A DNA stretch of 64,000 nt from Hymenopellis radicata (taxonomy: Eukaryota > Basidiomycota > Agaricomycetes > Agaricales > Physalacriaceae). This document shows, piece by piece, positions 19,750 to 32,135 of the stretch. The stretch's first letter is position 1; every line of letters starts with the position of its first letter. The stretch is taken from contig JADNRX010000275.1 in assembly GCA_015501595.1 (NCBI GenBank), positions 1 to 64,000 on the forward strand, given 5' to 3'. Made by a program: the position numbers and the translations under genes. The notes beneath the pieces are model-generated. The model made no database searches. It was not told the origin of the DNA and worked only from the letters and a program-made list of their open reading frames with translations.

Positions 19750-22700
19750 TCATTCAAAATCTTCGGCGGTCATTCTATGTCCATTCAGCAGTTTGCCTAT
19801 TGGTGTCAAACCAAAGTCATGGCCTTTCCTCCGCACCGCCATCAGCTCCTTCAAGAACCGAACAGGACTGACAGTGAACGGACACTCCTGCATCGAGTCT
19901 CGGCGATTGGCAGGCAGGACGAATCCATCGGGTTGCGAGTTGAACGTTCCAGTAATGTCGAGACCTAGGAATTCGCAAAGCGTGCTGTAATCCTCAAACG
20001 ACGACGGGTATAACTGTCCTGAGAAAAGATTGAGCTGCAGCATTGAAGCTTTCGAAGGTCGAGGGGAATTCGGCTGGAGCGGGGGAATAGAGAAGAATGA
20101 CAAGTCGTCAAATGACTGCGCGCTACGCGTTACTTTGGGAGAATACATGTGTAGACGAACGGGAGACCGCTGGCCCTTATTTCGGATGAGATAAAGTAGG
20201 CGTTGAAGCTCCCACTGACTGACGAGGACGACGTAGCAGCGAGACGGATCTGCATCGGCGATATTGGTAGACAGGAACCAGTGGGCTTGTTTCCAAAATT
20301 CAACCTCGATATGCGTCCCGTCGCGCTGAACGGTCAAGGCGAAGTCGGTCGTGACAAGTATATTATCGTCGAAGATGGCGTTGCCCGAATGATCCGACCA
20401 ATAGCGAACACGATCCAACACCGTCGCTATATGATGGAACGCTGTGGAGGACTCTGGAATAACACCAGTCTTCACGAACGCCGTCACATCAGGGTCTAGG
20501 ACATGCTTCGCGTCTTCAAGGGGAGGAGGCCGTTCCGGATGCCTTTCAACTTCCATTTCATGGATGACCTCTCTCTCTTGCTCCTCGCCCATGTTGTCGT
20601 GAGCAAGCGCCTGAAGACCCATCATGGTCAACCTCTCTGCGAGGAGGGGATGCCGACGGATGTATCGCCCAATAGGGACGGACGTGCCACCTTCGTACAT
20701 CTCGGCCAACGTGCGGGCTTCCTTCTGCAGCCACACACTCTCAACCGGTCTGATATTACCTTCGGTGAGTTCTTCGATCGACCGAAGGGACTGAAGAGCC
20801 TTTTTACGAGCATCGTAATCAATTCCCTGTTGAACCCATTGAGGGACATGGTGTTCGATATCCGCGCACGTCTCGAGCATGCACCACTTGATCACATCGG
20901 AGATTTTGAGACGTCCAGAGGGTTTTTCAGCCACGCGGCGGATGGCAGCATCGATCTCAGGGGCGCGTAAAAAGCAAGCGATTGCCCTCGACCGAGTTGT
21001 CTCATTCGCATGCATCCTGGGGTCCTCATCAATAAAGAAGGATCGATATACAAAGGGGAGATTCATACCTTGGACAAGACGATCCTTCGTAACCTTCTTG
21101 CCTAGTGTCACGGCAGCCTGCCAGTGGAGGGGAAGCTTGAGATCCGTCCCGCGTGTATGCGCGTCGTCGAGATACACGATGCATTTTCCAGTCTGGTTCT
21201 TGAATGGGGACGAGATAAGGGGTTCGACAATACCAGCGCGTGTGATTGTCGTGAACTCGTCCTCCGAATTAAAGAAAATGCCAGCTTCTACATCGGCGGG
21301 CATGAGAGCAAGCCAGTTCTCGACCAACGCTTGGTTACTCATGTCGAGCATTTGAGCACCCACATCCAATAAAACACGAATCGCTGGTTTACTCGAAATG
21401 AGCTTAATGATCTCGATCCCGGAGCTTGATTTGCCGCCTCTATTTCGTGTGCAGTGGTACGAAGCGTTCTCTGGTCGAAGAAGGTATGTCAACACAAGTG
21501 CATTGGTTCCACCTTGGTCGACTGGATCCTCCTGCGTGATCGAGGTGGGGAGGAGGTACCGATTGTCGTTCGTTCCACTGAAACCAGTCGTGACGTTCGC
21601 CTTCTTCTCTGCCAAGTCCCATCCGGACGTTGGGAGCTTATGAGGGAACTCTTTAGCTGCCTTTGGAAAGACGATATTGGCCAGGTAGAAATCAACGACG
21701 ACCCGATTATACCGAAACAGCTCGAAGATTTCATTTCGTTGCCGGGCGTCATCAATGTTGATGCCATTGATGTCGCGCAGACCTGCAGGAAGGTCCTCGT
21801 CTGGAATGACCCGAATCCATTGCTCGTAGTGGTCTACCGGGTTGCTGAGCATCAGCAAATGCTTTAAAGTCGCGTCCATCTGCTCTCGGTTCAACCCATG
21901 ATAGTAGTAGGCAAGGCACGTGAGCAGAATGGCAATGTCGGGATGCCCAAACTCGGATCGTAAGGACGGGAGATCTTTTGCACGATATGGAACCGCCAGC
22001 AATGGACGCGATAGGTCCAGACCATAATCCACTCGCCATCGCCTATCCTGCAAGGCATACATGAGGAGGCCATATACCAACACGCCGCGGAGGATCAGAA
22101 CAACGTTGAAAGCCGCGGTATGGGTAAGGTTACGCTTTAGGAGCAGGCCCTCGTTGTTTGCCTCCATATTCGTAAGATAGCCACGCAGGGCCTTCTTCGT
22201 AGCGGCATTGAAACGGGTGATGTTGAGACATGACAGCTCGCCGTCCATGATGGATTCGACTATCTGCGAGCGGAGAGTCGCAGCAATTTCGTCTCCATCA
22301 TGCTGAGGTATCTTGATATGCGGGAAAGCGGAAGGGACACGTCGCGAGACTTCGAGTAGATTGGCCTTGTCACCCGCCTTATCTGCGTCCGCCTTCAAGT
22401 CGTCCACCTTTGTAGCAGCAAGACGCAGCACGTCTTGAATCACAGTCCAGCGCTGAGGGTGGCCTTCCATTGGGAATTGCGTACCCTTGGTGTAAATGAG
22501 CTGGTACCGAACATGCAACACCTCGTCACTCTCATCTAGGATATCTCGAGCCCGTTCCTCCAACCACTGCTGCGCGGCCAGAGCCTCTCGCGCATCGTGC
22601 TCGGTCAGCGTCATCGGCGCCATCATCCACCATGGACAACAGCTTGTCGATCGTCAAAAGCTTGGCCGAGAGTATGTGCTCCGGCTGAATGACAACGATA

Positions 22701-25700
22701 CCCCCGTCCAGCATGCATTGCATGTTAAGATTATGAATGCGCGTCATGCCCCCCGGACCGGTCTTCATCTGGCGCGAGAAAGGGAAGTAGCAAATCCGTC
22801 GGTTGGGCAGAGACGACAGACGATCTACCAGGAGTTGGTACATCTGCTTCGCCAGCGGTTTCAACACGACGATCCGAACTAGCTTGTTGCCGTCGGCAAG
22901 TGAGGTTGCTACCATCGGCGCGATGACAGACGACTTTCCCTCGCCCATGTTGAGTTGCAAAGCGGTGTTTTTCCCAGAGGATGGCGCGAACATTTCCAGG
23001 GCTACTCTGATTTGTATGGCTCGAGCGAAAAAGTTTTGCTCAATCTGTAAATGAATGAATATATCAGCAAACTGTGGCACGACACGAATGGGAGAAGTGG
23101 CTAACCATGATGAGTAACCAGTCCGGATGGTTCACAAGTAAACTCGCGTCAGGAAGACGAAGATTGCCAAGTTCTCGCTCTACTTCCTCTCGCTTGTTGA
23201 GGCCAGCAAGCCACGATAGACGCTCGGCTTGCTGAAGTCGCACGATAGATATCGCAAACGTGACTAGAAACGACTGCCACTCGGCGCTCAGGTCCATCCA
23301 TCGAGTCCTGCTCATCTGATGAAGCAGAACCCGCGTGTTCAGACATGGCCATGATCCTCCTGCCGATAACAACCGTTCCGATTCAGATTGAGGTCCAAGG
23401 AAGGACTGTATCGCATTGAACAGCCGGTCAAAATCAGCACGGCAGTTGGCTAGATGAAGACCAATATCAATTGGCTGATCGTCCTGCATGTCGTCCGTCG
23501 GCTGCAGACTGGCTTTGAGACAAACCAAGCTGTTCTGTATATCCCGGCCGTACTTGCTCTGCAACGCAACATCGGTCTCAGAAAACTCGGCAAGTGTGCG
23601 CTCGAGCGCGACCACGCTCGGAGCATCGGATGTCGAATTGGAGAGGGCGCGAATTCCAGGACCGCTCAGGTCGTTCAGCACATGATCGTCCAAGGATGGG
23701 GGGTCTCGTTCGCGAAGGAGACGGTTAATGAAAGGCGTGTGCACGACATGATGAGGACGCGGCTCTTCGACAATGTCCTCGTCCATGGTAGTCATCAATG
23801 AAGGGAAGATACCGCCTTGTTTTGGAATCCCCAATGGCGACAAACTGTTTTGAATCTTGGTGGCGAATGCTTTCAACTTTGTGTTGCGATGACATTGTTG
23901 GAAAATACCCACAACCTCAGCGAGGATGGCGGCTGTATTGAGATAGGTGGCGTAATGGGCGTCGTTGGGCAAGGTTAGGGCGTCGTTATATTTATAACCT
24001 TTCCACGACTCCAGGAGATCTTCCGAAAGCTCTTTTTTCCTGCTCGTTGCTCGCTCGTTGTGGTGCTTTCGACGACGAGCTTCAAACTGTACCGGCTCTT
24101 CATCCCCTAGCTGCATTAATCCGTGCGAAGGTGTTTGCTCAAGAGGGCGTATATGTCGATGGAGGACAGGGGCTAGGTCTTCGTTTCTGGGATACGATCC
24201 ATATTGGAGGTCATATAGAGTGTAGCGGGGACTCGTTATCTCGGAAAACCGTTCTGGAAGTAGGGCGAAGGCTATAAGATATGGAATGGTTCGCATCTCT
24301 TCGCCTCCTCCAAACGCAAGAGCCGGAAGACTGAACAGAAGGCTATACTTCGTCTCAGCGGCGCTGTATGTTTGGGATGTGCAGAGATCGTAAAGCGGCA
24401 GGAATGTGCGACTGAAGTCACTTTTGCCGAGCCATGTCCGATCGTACAAGAGCGGTGCGTCAGTCCCCAGTTCACGCTTGACCATAGGGGACCAATGATT
24501 TTTGAAGAGCTTGTAGAGTTCAGGGGGATGAGGAAGGGGAAACTTGCGTGGATCCCGAAGGATAACCGCAAGCGCTGCGCCATAGGCGGCTTCAGAGAAC
24601 TCTCCAATACCGTCGCGTGAATGATAGACGGTATCACACACGGTTTCGCCGGAGCTCCAAGCAGAGAGTAGGTTCGCAAAACCGAATTCTCGTGCGGCGG
24701 CGCGATTCAACAGAGCAAGTGGTGAGTGCTGGGGAGGCTCTTTAGCTGACGACGCGTCATCGACGGTTTCACGGAACACGGCCAGTTTCTCGTTGTAAGC
24801 GACGATGTCTTTAACGCGGGCCTCGAAGCCAGTAACCTGGCATGTTGGCGGAATGTCATGCCATCGGATTGTCTCCGTTTCCTGTTTCCGGGGAGGATGG
24901 AATTCGCGACGTGGTGTCAATTCACGTATGAGGTCCAGGAGCGCCAGTTCGGCCGTCTCTAGATGCTGGAAGGACAGACAGGCTTCCGAGCGCAACTCGT
25001 TTAGGGCCTCCTCCACGCCGGTACGCCCCAACAGCGGATCTGGCGCACAGTGACTTGTGAGGGCATGAAGGTATATCTTGAAGAGGCGCGATTCCAGACT
25101 GCCATTGCCCACGAGCATACCGAGCTTGGTGTTCGCGGTATACTCGAGATACGGCACTGTACGTTTATTCATGACATCGGTGTCAATGAGAACCTCCACG
25201 TGGTTTCCGTCTGCGCTGGGAGAAAACTTGACGACTCCACGAGGGATCAGGACGCGACGGATCTCTGGAAGATCGGGGTCGGCTCCGGGCGAGCGGCGTT
25301 GCCGTAGTACCAACTTTGACTGCAGGCCGTACAGTGTCTGTAGAGATTGGTCCTCGGCGACAATATTGTCGGGATATGTGCGCGATTCCAGTTCGCCCTC
25401 GACAGGGTCCAAGAAGAACTCGAGATGGAGACGAGGAAGGTGCACGTTGAGCAAGTTCATGCCACCGTCCTTGGTGATCACAACGAACGACGAGTCCTCT
25501 ATCGACTGTATGCGCTGATACACCATCTGGAATGAGGGGCTGTTCTTTTCCACCAAAGCATGGCCTCGATCGTCCTTCATGACCTTCGCATCAAAGTCTA
25601 TGTTCCAATTCTTCGACGAGGGCTCCCACAGAGACTTCAATGGACGAAGCTCAATCAGGTGAGAGTCAAGGTCCAACCAATGAACATAATCCTCGACGAA

Positions 25701-28700
25701 AGGAACAGGGACATCGCCTGCAAACGTTGTTGGGGGAATGTATTCAAGGAAAGGCTCGAATGCCGTCTTCAAGGACCGCGTCCGGATGACCACCGACCCG
25801 TTCTCTTTCGTGGCAAAGAAGACCTAAAAAGATGATCAGTCCTCTATGTTCCTGGACTGCAGAACAAACTAACCTCGTATCCAGACACGTCTAAAACACT
25901 CTTATAGTCCATGCCCGAGACGCCCGAAGGCACCACCCGAAGAACCGCCTAGACGCAAATGTCAGAATGGCTATACATAGGCCGACAACGCATAACATGC
26001 TTACCTTTCCAAATAGCCGCGTATATACTGGATCCTCTGTGATCTTCTTAGGAAGGTTACCGATGGGCTTCCCATCGATGAAGAGCTCCCCACTGAGCAA
26101 GTTGATCTGGACATTCTGAGATGCCCGCCCTTGGCCTGACTGTGTCTTGCAGGACAACCAACGATCGTTTGGGGACGCCATGCGCTGCCACACCGAGCCA
26201 GGTTGGTACACACTCCAGATCGCTCGTACAGCATCGTCAAGTCCTTGTGCATCAACACAGATCTGGTCCCAAATACGGCCTTCAAGAGAGTGAAACAGAC
26301 GCTGCACGCAATCAAGAAGGAGGCGCGAGGGCGAAGACGAAGTATCCCGTTTAGAGGGAGAGTTCGCATTGATTGCAATGAATGAATGTATGAGAATGGA
26401 TAGGTTAGAGTTCGAAAACTCTGGATTGTCGACGTCGAAGGTTAAGCAGCACGTAGCGGCAATTTCGCATATACGTGCTTTGATAGTATCCACCTCGCCT
26501 TGAGGTGTCGTTTCAAGCTGGACGATGATCGACTTCAACCACTTGTACGTCGTGTCGCGAGCAGTACGCAGCAAATTATGCGCACTCTGGGCAGCCAGGG
26601 TTCTCTTCGCTGAGCGCGCTCAAAAGTCGGCATGATAGCAAGACAATGGTCTTGACGGTCGCCACTTCTCGCCAATTATCCACCGAATCATCCAGTCCCT
26701 TCTTCATCACCTTTAGCAGGCTCTCACAAAACGACGGCGACTTCAATTCGACGTGCCATACCGGGGTTCCCGACTCGGAAGAGAGCTTTCCAATCTGTTG
26801 CGCGGCTTGGGAGATAAGCACGTACACAGGCTGGGCATTGAAGGTAAGGGAGCGCGTAGCGAATGCACGGGAGATATTCATCCACTGCAAGTTACTACCG
26901 GATCGAAGAGTTCCAAAGGCGGTGTACTCGTGCAGACTAAGATCGTACGGACATTGGGCCTGCCGCGCCATGACTTGATTCTCGGTATGGCTTGTGTTGG
27001 TAATGGCATACTGGAGACCCTTGTACGCTTTCGTGCCCGGAAGGGTAAGAGTGCCGTAGCGGGTAGTGTCCGCCGTATGGTATTCGTTCAAGATGAATCT
27101 CTGACCGGAAGTGTCATAGAGCTCCCATTCGCGACTATGCTTCACGCAAACATCCGTCGACTGTGCAGGAAGGAGAAGACTGCCAAGCGGGGTGGTAGTC
27201 TTGGAGGCTACAGTGATCCTGTTCGAAGACACGTTGTTCAACAACAGGCCCTGATTCTCGCTCATGTACAAGTAGATGCCGCGAGCAGGGTAGCGACCAT
27301 GGTTTTCTTGCGTGAAAGTGAGTCGGTCGTGAAGAATGTAATAAGTCGCCTCCCTCCAAAGAGCAAATGATTTGGGACAATACAGCTCGAAAATCATGTT
27401 CTTCTGCAGCAGTTCATTGTCAGGTAAGGGCCATTCGAACTTGGCTATGGTCGGCTGCTGACTCTGCAAGGAAATCCTTAGAAAATACTACAAGTAAAAT
27501 ATGGAAAGGACGTACATCAAGGAGCATCGTGCGCAATGGTTTCGTTTGCGTTTTCGGTAGCGGTAGCAGTCTTCATCGTGTTCCGTTCTATTGCATTTTG
27601 CAACCCACGCATTATACTCCACGGTCTTCTCCCTCAGCTCTTGGATCTTCTCGTCCCGCTTGTTCTTTGCCTTCCTCTCAATGAGAGTCTTCCCATCTTT
27701 CATGACCTGCGATGTCGCGTAGTATTGGGCGCAAAATGACCAGGGTGCAAGGGCTGCGAAAATTGATGGTCGGTTCCCGGCCTCTGCATCGGACGTCCTC
27801 CTGCGTATGTAGAGAGCAACGTCGCGAACACGTGCTAACTCGCCGGCTCTACGGAACAGCAGCGGTTCCAGAAGTTTTACAGAGACTTCTGGAGAATACG
27901 AGGCCAAGAGAGGAATACGCTTTATAACGATCTCGTCGAGAGCCACCCAAAGTTCAAGAACGACAAGTATCATGAGCGATTGATTCTCGGCGTTGTTCTG
28001 GTATTGCTCCGAGGCTAACGCCATGTACTGTTTGATTTTTCCCTCGAGGAGCCCAGGCGCGGCAGGCTCCGCAAGATTCATAGCCACCCAATCACCTAGA
28101 TTGTCTCGAACGGCGGCCTCAAAGTCGGCGAGGACAAGAGACGCGTCTGTTTCCTCGACGAATGTTTTGAAATTCTGCTGGAGCACGTCGTTGAATGGAT
28201 AATCGCATAAACGACGTGTGTGTTTGGGGACATAAGATGAAGTGAACACGTAGGACGTGTGATCGTGGATGACATTGGTTATGTAGGCGGACGAGTTCAG
28301 AAGCTGCAGAGTGCAGTCGTCGTAAATGTCGAGGCCGAAGGTAGACCAGCCAACGGGGGGTGCAGACTCTTTTGCTTGAATAGCCTCCCATCGAATCTGG
28401 ATTACCTCCCGTACCGCCTCGCACGTAAAAGAGGCTTCGTCAATGACTGCTTGGGGCAACTCGTCACCCAGCTTCGCCGCGCGTCGAGTGATCTTCGAGC
28501 ACATATGCGACAAAGTACCGGATGGCAAGTTGACCGACGGTTTGTTGGCCTCCTTGAGGAGAGACGCCATGAAATAAATCATGAACGCCTTGTACTCGAT
28601 GGGCTCGGCTAGAGTGGTCTGAATCGCGACCCTAATGAGGAGGTACAGCGGGGACCGCCTCCAGATGCCTGATGCTTTGTCGGCAGAGAGCGCTTCATCG

Positions 28701-29400
28701 GCTATGCGCTTCGTGACTCGTCGAATGGGGGAGATTATGGCGCTATCTTCGCCTCCAGTCGCGGTCAGGATCGTCATGAGCAAGACGCTGATGTGTCTGG
28801 GGTGCACTGCGATATTACGAGCCTCTCTGGCCAAAAGGTCGAGCTCGTCCTGATTCATATGCGCGAGAAAAGACGCGAGTTTCTTCTGGAACTCGGACTG
28901 CTGAAAAGTCGCGATGGGAACCTCGGCAGCGGAGGCGGGGAATGTCCAGATCAGCTTGCCTTCGGCTTGCACGACAGACGCGGATGGCGCGCTGACCTCG
29001 AACACCTCAAAGACGACGTTGTCGTTGTTGCGCCGCATGATAAACCCGGCATTCTGCTTGCGAATGAGCAGCGCAGTCACATCTAAAAACCGCGTCAAAA
29101 GGGCTGAAATTTCGATTTATAGCGGTTAGACGCACCGCCGGGCAACATGTGCACGAAACGCTGTCGCAACTGGTCCACTGTATATGGCGTGTCGCCATGC
29201 AATTTTCTGACCGCCTTGAGCATCTCCACGACCGCCATCCATTCGGTGCCCATCTCTAGAGTCGGAAAGCTGTTTGCTGCGCGCGAGACATATCTTGCAA
29301 GCGCGCTCTCTCGCGCCAATTCCTGGGTCGGGTCGCCCGCCGCCTGTGGCAACTTGGGCGGCATAAAGACGTGCTCGACGGCGTATCGGAGGCCGTCCAT
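19750..29400 (-). CDS. Giant DUF6606-DUF3638-DUF3645 protein
   Basis: Exons read on the minus strand: 29400-29136, 29103-27516, 27461-26005, 25948-25874, 25823-23106 and 23044-19750, for about 3,100 residues, normal for this family. The N-terminus EHVFMPPKLPQ fits DUF6606. The sixth exon opens with DUF3638 (NTALQLNMGEGKSSVIAPM, a Walker-A-like GEGKS, then RRICYFPFSRQ). DUF3645 follows near residue 2,350 (RWRVDYGLDLSRPLLAVPYR, EFGHPDIAILLTCLAYYYHG). Fungal members are often labelled ubiquitin hydrolase-like, but the activity is unproven. Two frame changes remain, near 26590 and 22640. Each can be repaired by an unusual phase-0 intron (58 nt from GTCTTG, 46 nt from GTGGAT), or each is a real one-base lesion. 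The first intron (29135-29104) is only 32 nt. Fragments of this gene lie at 4.9 kb and 17.4 kb. Confidence 0.85.
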
Positions 29401-30039
29401 GGCTGCTGCGCGTCGTGGCCGTCGTCGTTGATGTTGTCGCGATTGTTGATAGTGGCTTTGGATGAAAGACGAAAAGGTTAGGCACCTGCCTAAATCGGAA
29501 ACACGTGCTGTGACATACTACGCTTTGCGCCACGTTCGACATCAAGTCCATCCATTCTAGCTGCACAGTTCTGCGGAGTAAAAATAATGGTGCTCACCTC
29601 ACCCTAGGAGGACAGCGAGTTTCCGAGAAGACCCTGTCAACTGGGCCAGATTAGCGAGGTAAACCTGAATAGGACACAGCAAGAACAAGGTCAGTACGCG
29701 TTTAGGAGCCTCATGAAAGTCGCTTTTTGAGCGGGATCATCGTGGTTTCTTAGAAAGATGAGAACAAATCACAGGATCGCATCTTCCCTTTCAGATTTAC
29801 TCACGCACGCACTTCGTACTCGTGGTCGATTGATGCGGTGTCATTCAGCAGAGGCGCCGTCTCTGAGGAACATCAAGACGCCATTCTACATATATGCAGT
29901 GCATTGGGGTCGAGGTAAGAACTGTATTACAAAAAATGCTGAGGTGTAAAAAAAACATTGACTTGACATTGACTTTATTTGGTACAGTTCAAGGCATGTT
30001 AGTGTAATATACACAACAATGAAGACAACTTCATAATAT
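29401..30039. other. Intergenic, promoter side of the giant gene
   Basis: The stretch should hold the promoter of the DUF3638 gene and the 3' region of hsp20 copy 2, which is also on the minus strand. No other gene is recognised. Confidence 0.35.
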
Positions 30040-30564
30040 GTGCAAGACCGTGACATAGTAATCCTCCACGGCGCCGACTCTGGTGCAGCCTTGGGGAACG
30101 TAACGGTCAAGGCGCCATTCTCCAACGATGCGTTGATCTTTTCTTCCTAGAATCGCGTCGTCAGCCATCCATCTTTCAAAAGGAATGTAACGCCTTGCTT
30201 ACCTTGACACCCTGAGGAAGCCTCAATGTCCTTGAGAACTTTCCAAACTTTCTCTCTTTCACATACCCCTCCTTCTCATGATCTTGCTCTCGCCGGTGAT
30301 GGCCAGACGTCCATCACGAACATCGATGTTGACGTCCTCTTTCTTCAGTCCGGGAAACTCGAACGACGTTCTTCTCCGCGTAAGGTCCATTCTAAAGAAC
30401 GTTGTTAGTAAATAGGATCGTGATGGATGCGAATAGGAGCCTGCCTTGGACGGAAGACACTAGGCGCGGTATTGGTGTTATCACTCTGGATCTGCCGCTG
30501 AGGAAGCCCCAGAGCGTTCTCGAAGAAGCGGTCAAAGAGGTAGTTCGGTTCGTAGAATTCGCAT
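30040..30564 (-). pseudogene. hsp20 pseudogene, copy 2
   Basis: The minus strand reads YEPNYLFDRFFENALGLPQR, SDNTNTAPSVFRP, FEFPGLKKEDVNIDVRDGRL, then HEKEGYVKERKFGKFSRTL and, after an intron, ENGALTVTFPKAAPESAP. It is the most complete Hsp20 copy, but it is broken. The ATG at 30564 is out of frame with YEPNY, the first intron begins GC instead of GT, about 18 bases of the MDLHEDAEKN segment are missing, and about ten bases are missing before HEKEG, which shifts the frame. Lesions differ from those of copy 1, so the two decayed independently. Confidence 0.75.
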
Positions 30565-30602
30565 GATGTCGAGATTCGAGGAGCGTGAAGTCGCGCTTGT
30601 GA

Positions 30603-30624
30603 GAGAACGTTCTCGAAAGTTCGG
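30603..30624 (-). promoter_or_regulatory. Heat-shock element before hsp20 copy 2
   Basis: GAGAACGTTCTCGAAAGTTC holds four alternating units (GAA, TTC, GAA, TTC) at 5-bp spacing, an excellent heat-shock-factor site, about 40-60 nt upstream of the coding start. Confidence 0.7.
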
Positions 30625-30724
30625 GATTCGGGTCGGGAGTCGGTTGCCTATGTTAGTAATGCCGATTGCCAGCTATTCGTCTATCTGTTAACAAATATCA
30701 GGAAGAGCGAGGAGGAACTCACGC

Positions 30725-31490
30725 TGACTACGGAGGAGTTTTATTGACCAACTATCGAAAGTGTAGAATTAGCAGGAACATGTGAATGAACCTAGGAAAG
30801 CCTTTGCGCAAGCCGAGTGCTTCGCGTTGCCATACGCCTTTATTGACCGAGGAGATGTACTGCAGGCTTCGCAGAACAGGCCAATTAAAAATTCGGCGAC
30901 GGAGAATGTTCCTGCGCGCACCAGACCCATATGCAACAGAAACATCAAACGCAGAAGCGTCCACAACAGTTTAATCTAGCACGCAGTAGATTATCAAGTG
31001 GACCGAAAAATTGCGAGGAAACGACCCACCAACACCAATGAATTGCATGCCCACAGTAGCTGTCATGTCGTCCGAGTCCGCTTGGATCAGTGCTTTAAAG
31101 TCCTCTGCCGACACTGTCCTCAACGCTGCGCCGGCTGTGAATAGGTTATAGAATAATCTTCGAGTTATCGAAACTAGTCCTGTCTAAGGAAAGCTCTTAC
31201 ACCTTACCAGAACCATCGGCGCGGAGGGGTAGGTACAGCGGTATTGAGAATAACACAGGCGGTTCTCAACAAATATTGGACGACTCATACTACTGGGACT
31301 TGCCCTTCCAGAAGAAGGCTGGCTGGTTACCCTTGAATGGGATCGTAGATATGCAAAGCAGGAGGGCTATAAGGAATTTGTGTAGGCCGAGAGGGTGATG
31401 TTCAAGAGTGGGGGATTCGACCGTTTCTTCCAGTGGTCCAGTCTGTTCGACCGGTGCACAGATCGTCGACAACGTGGTGATGGACATGAC
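30725..31490 (-). CDS. Unrecognised gene or remnant
   Basis: The minus strand has a coherent stretch FSIPLYLPLRADGS, a probable intron (gtaaggtg to attcacag) and then ALRTVSAEDFKALIQADSDD followed by MTATVGMQFIGVG, which looks like real protein. Further downstream a frame GTFSVAEFLIGLFCEACSTS ends in a Cys-containing tail, and upstream a 65-codon frame starts MSITTLSTICAPVEQTG. I could not join these into one continuous reading and do not recognise the family. Confidence 0.3.
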
Positions 31491-31741
31491 CGTAAGAGCT
31501 AAGCAGTATTTCCATATTCGGCCTTCTGTCCCTCACCAGTCTCGATCAAAGTCTTGATTCTTCTTTGCATACCGCGACGATGGCCCCCATTAATGGCTGA
31601 GCACTCAATTTAGGACCCACTCCGATACGCACATGCTTCGAATGCCACAGCCGACGCACCGTATCTACCTTCTTCAAGGTTTGAAGCTAAACAAGGCTTT
31701 CTTCAGGTTATTGTCTGGTGGCGGCTTCGGGGGTTAAGTTC

Positions 31742-31790
31742 AGTACTATGCTGTCCATCGGTGTTGTTTCGCCCAGGGATATTGTATCGG
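31742..31790 (+). repeat. Inverted repeat, left arm (49 bp)
   Basis: AGTACTATGCTGTCCATCGG to ATTGTATCGG pairs with the reverse complement of 32087-32135 at 46 of 49 positions by hand alignment. The loop between the arms is 296 bp. Confidence 0.85.
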
Positions 31791-32086
31791 TCGTCGATCG
31801 CGCCTTAAACGATGGAATTTCGCCCCGATTTTTCGCGGAATCTACTCCGTAGTATGTGTTCTACAATGGTATCAAAAAATCCCGTGGAAAATGAGTCAGA
31901 GGCTGGCAGGATAGGTCGAGGAACATTTGCTAAGATTTCGGACCTTTTAGAGATTGTCGCGAGTAAATGACTTTTCTAGCTCTCTCGACGCTCGCTTTCC
32001 TCCATTCTTTTTGCACATTACTCATATAATTCTACACCGGAACGTATTCCGCGAAGCTCCGGGACGATTGGACTAGGTATAAGGTG

Positions 32087-32135
32087 CCAAAACAATATCC
32101 TTGGGCGAAACAACACCGATGGACAGCATAGTACT
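32087..32135 (-). repeat. Inverted repeat, right arm (49 bp)
   Basis: Partner of 31742-31790. The two arms could form a hairpin or mark the ends of a small foldback element. No transposase frame lies between them. Confidence 0.85.

Noticed and set aside
22496..25835. Numerous plus-strand frames of 60-150 codons
   Set aside because: All lie opposite the long exons of the DUF3638 gene and show no independent support.
30769..30979. Overlapping 60-70 codon frames on both strands
   Set aside because: Mutually exclusive short frames; only the minus-strand stretch with splice signals was kept, at low confidence.
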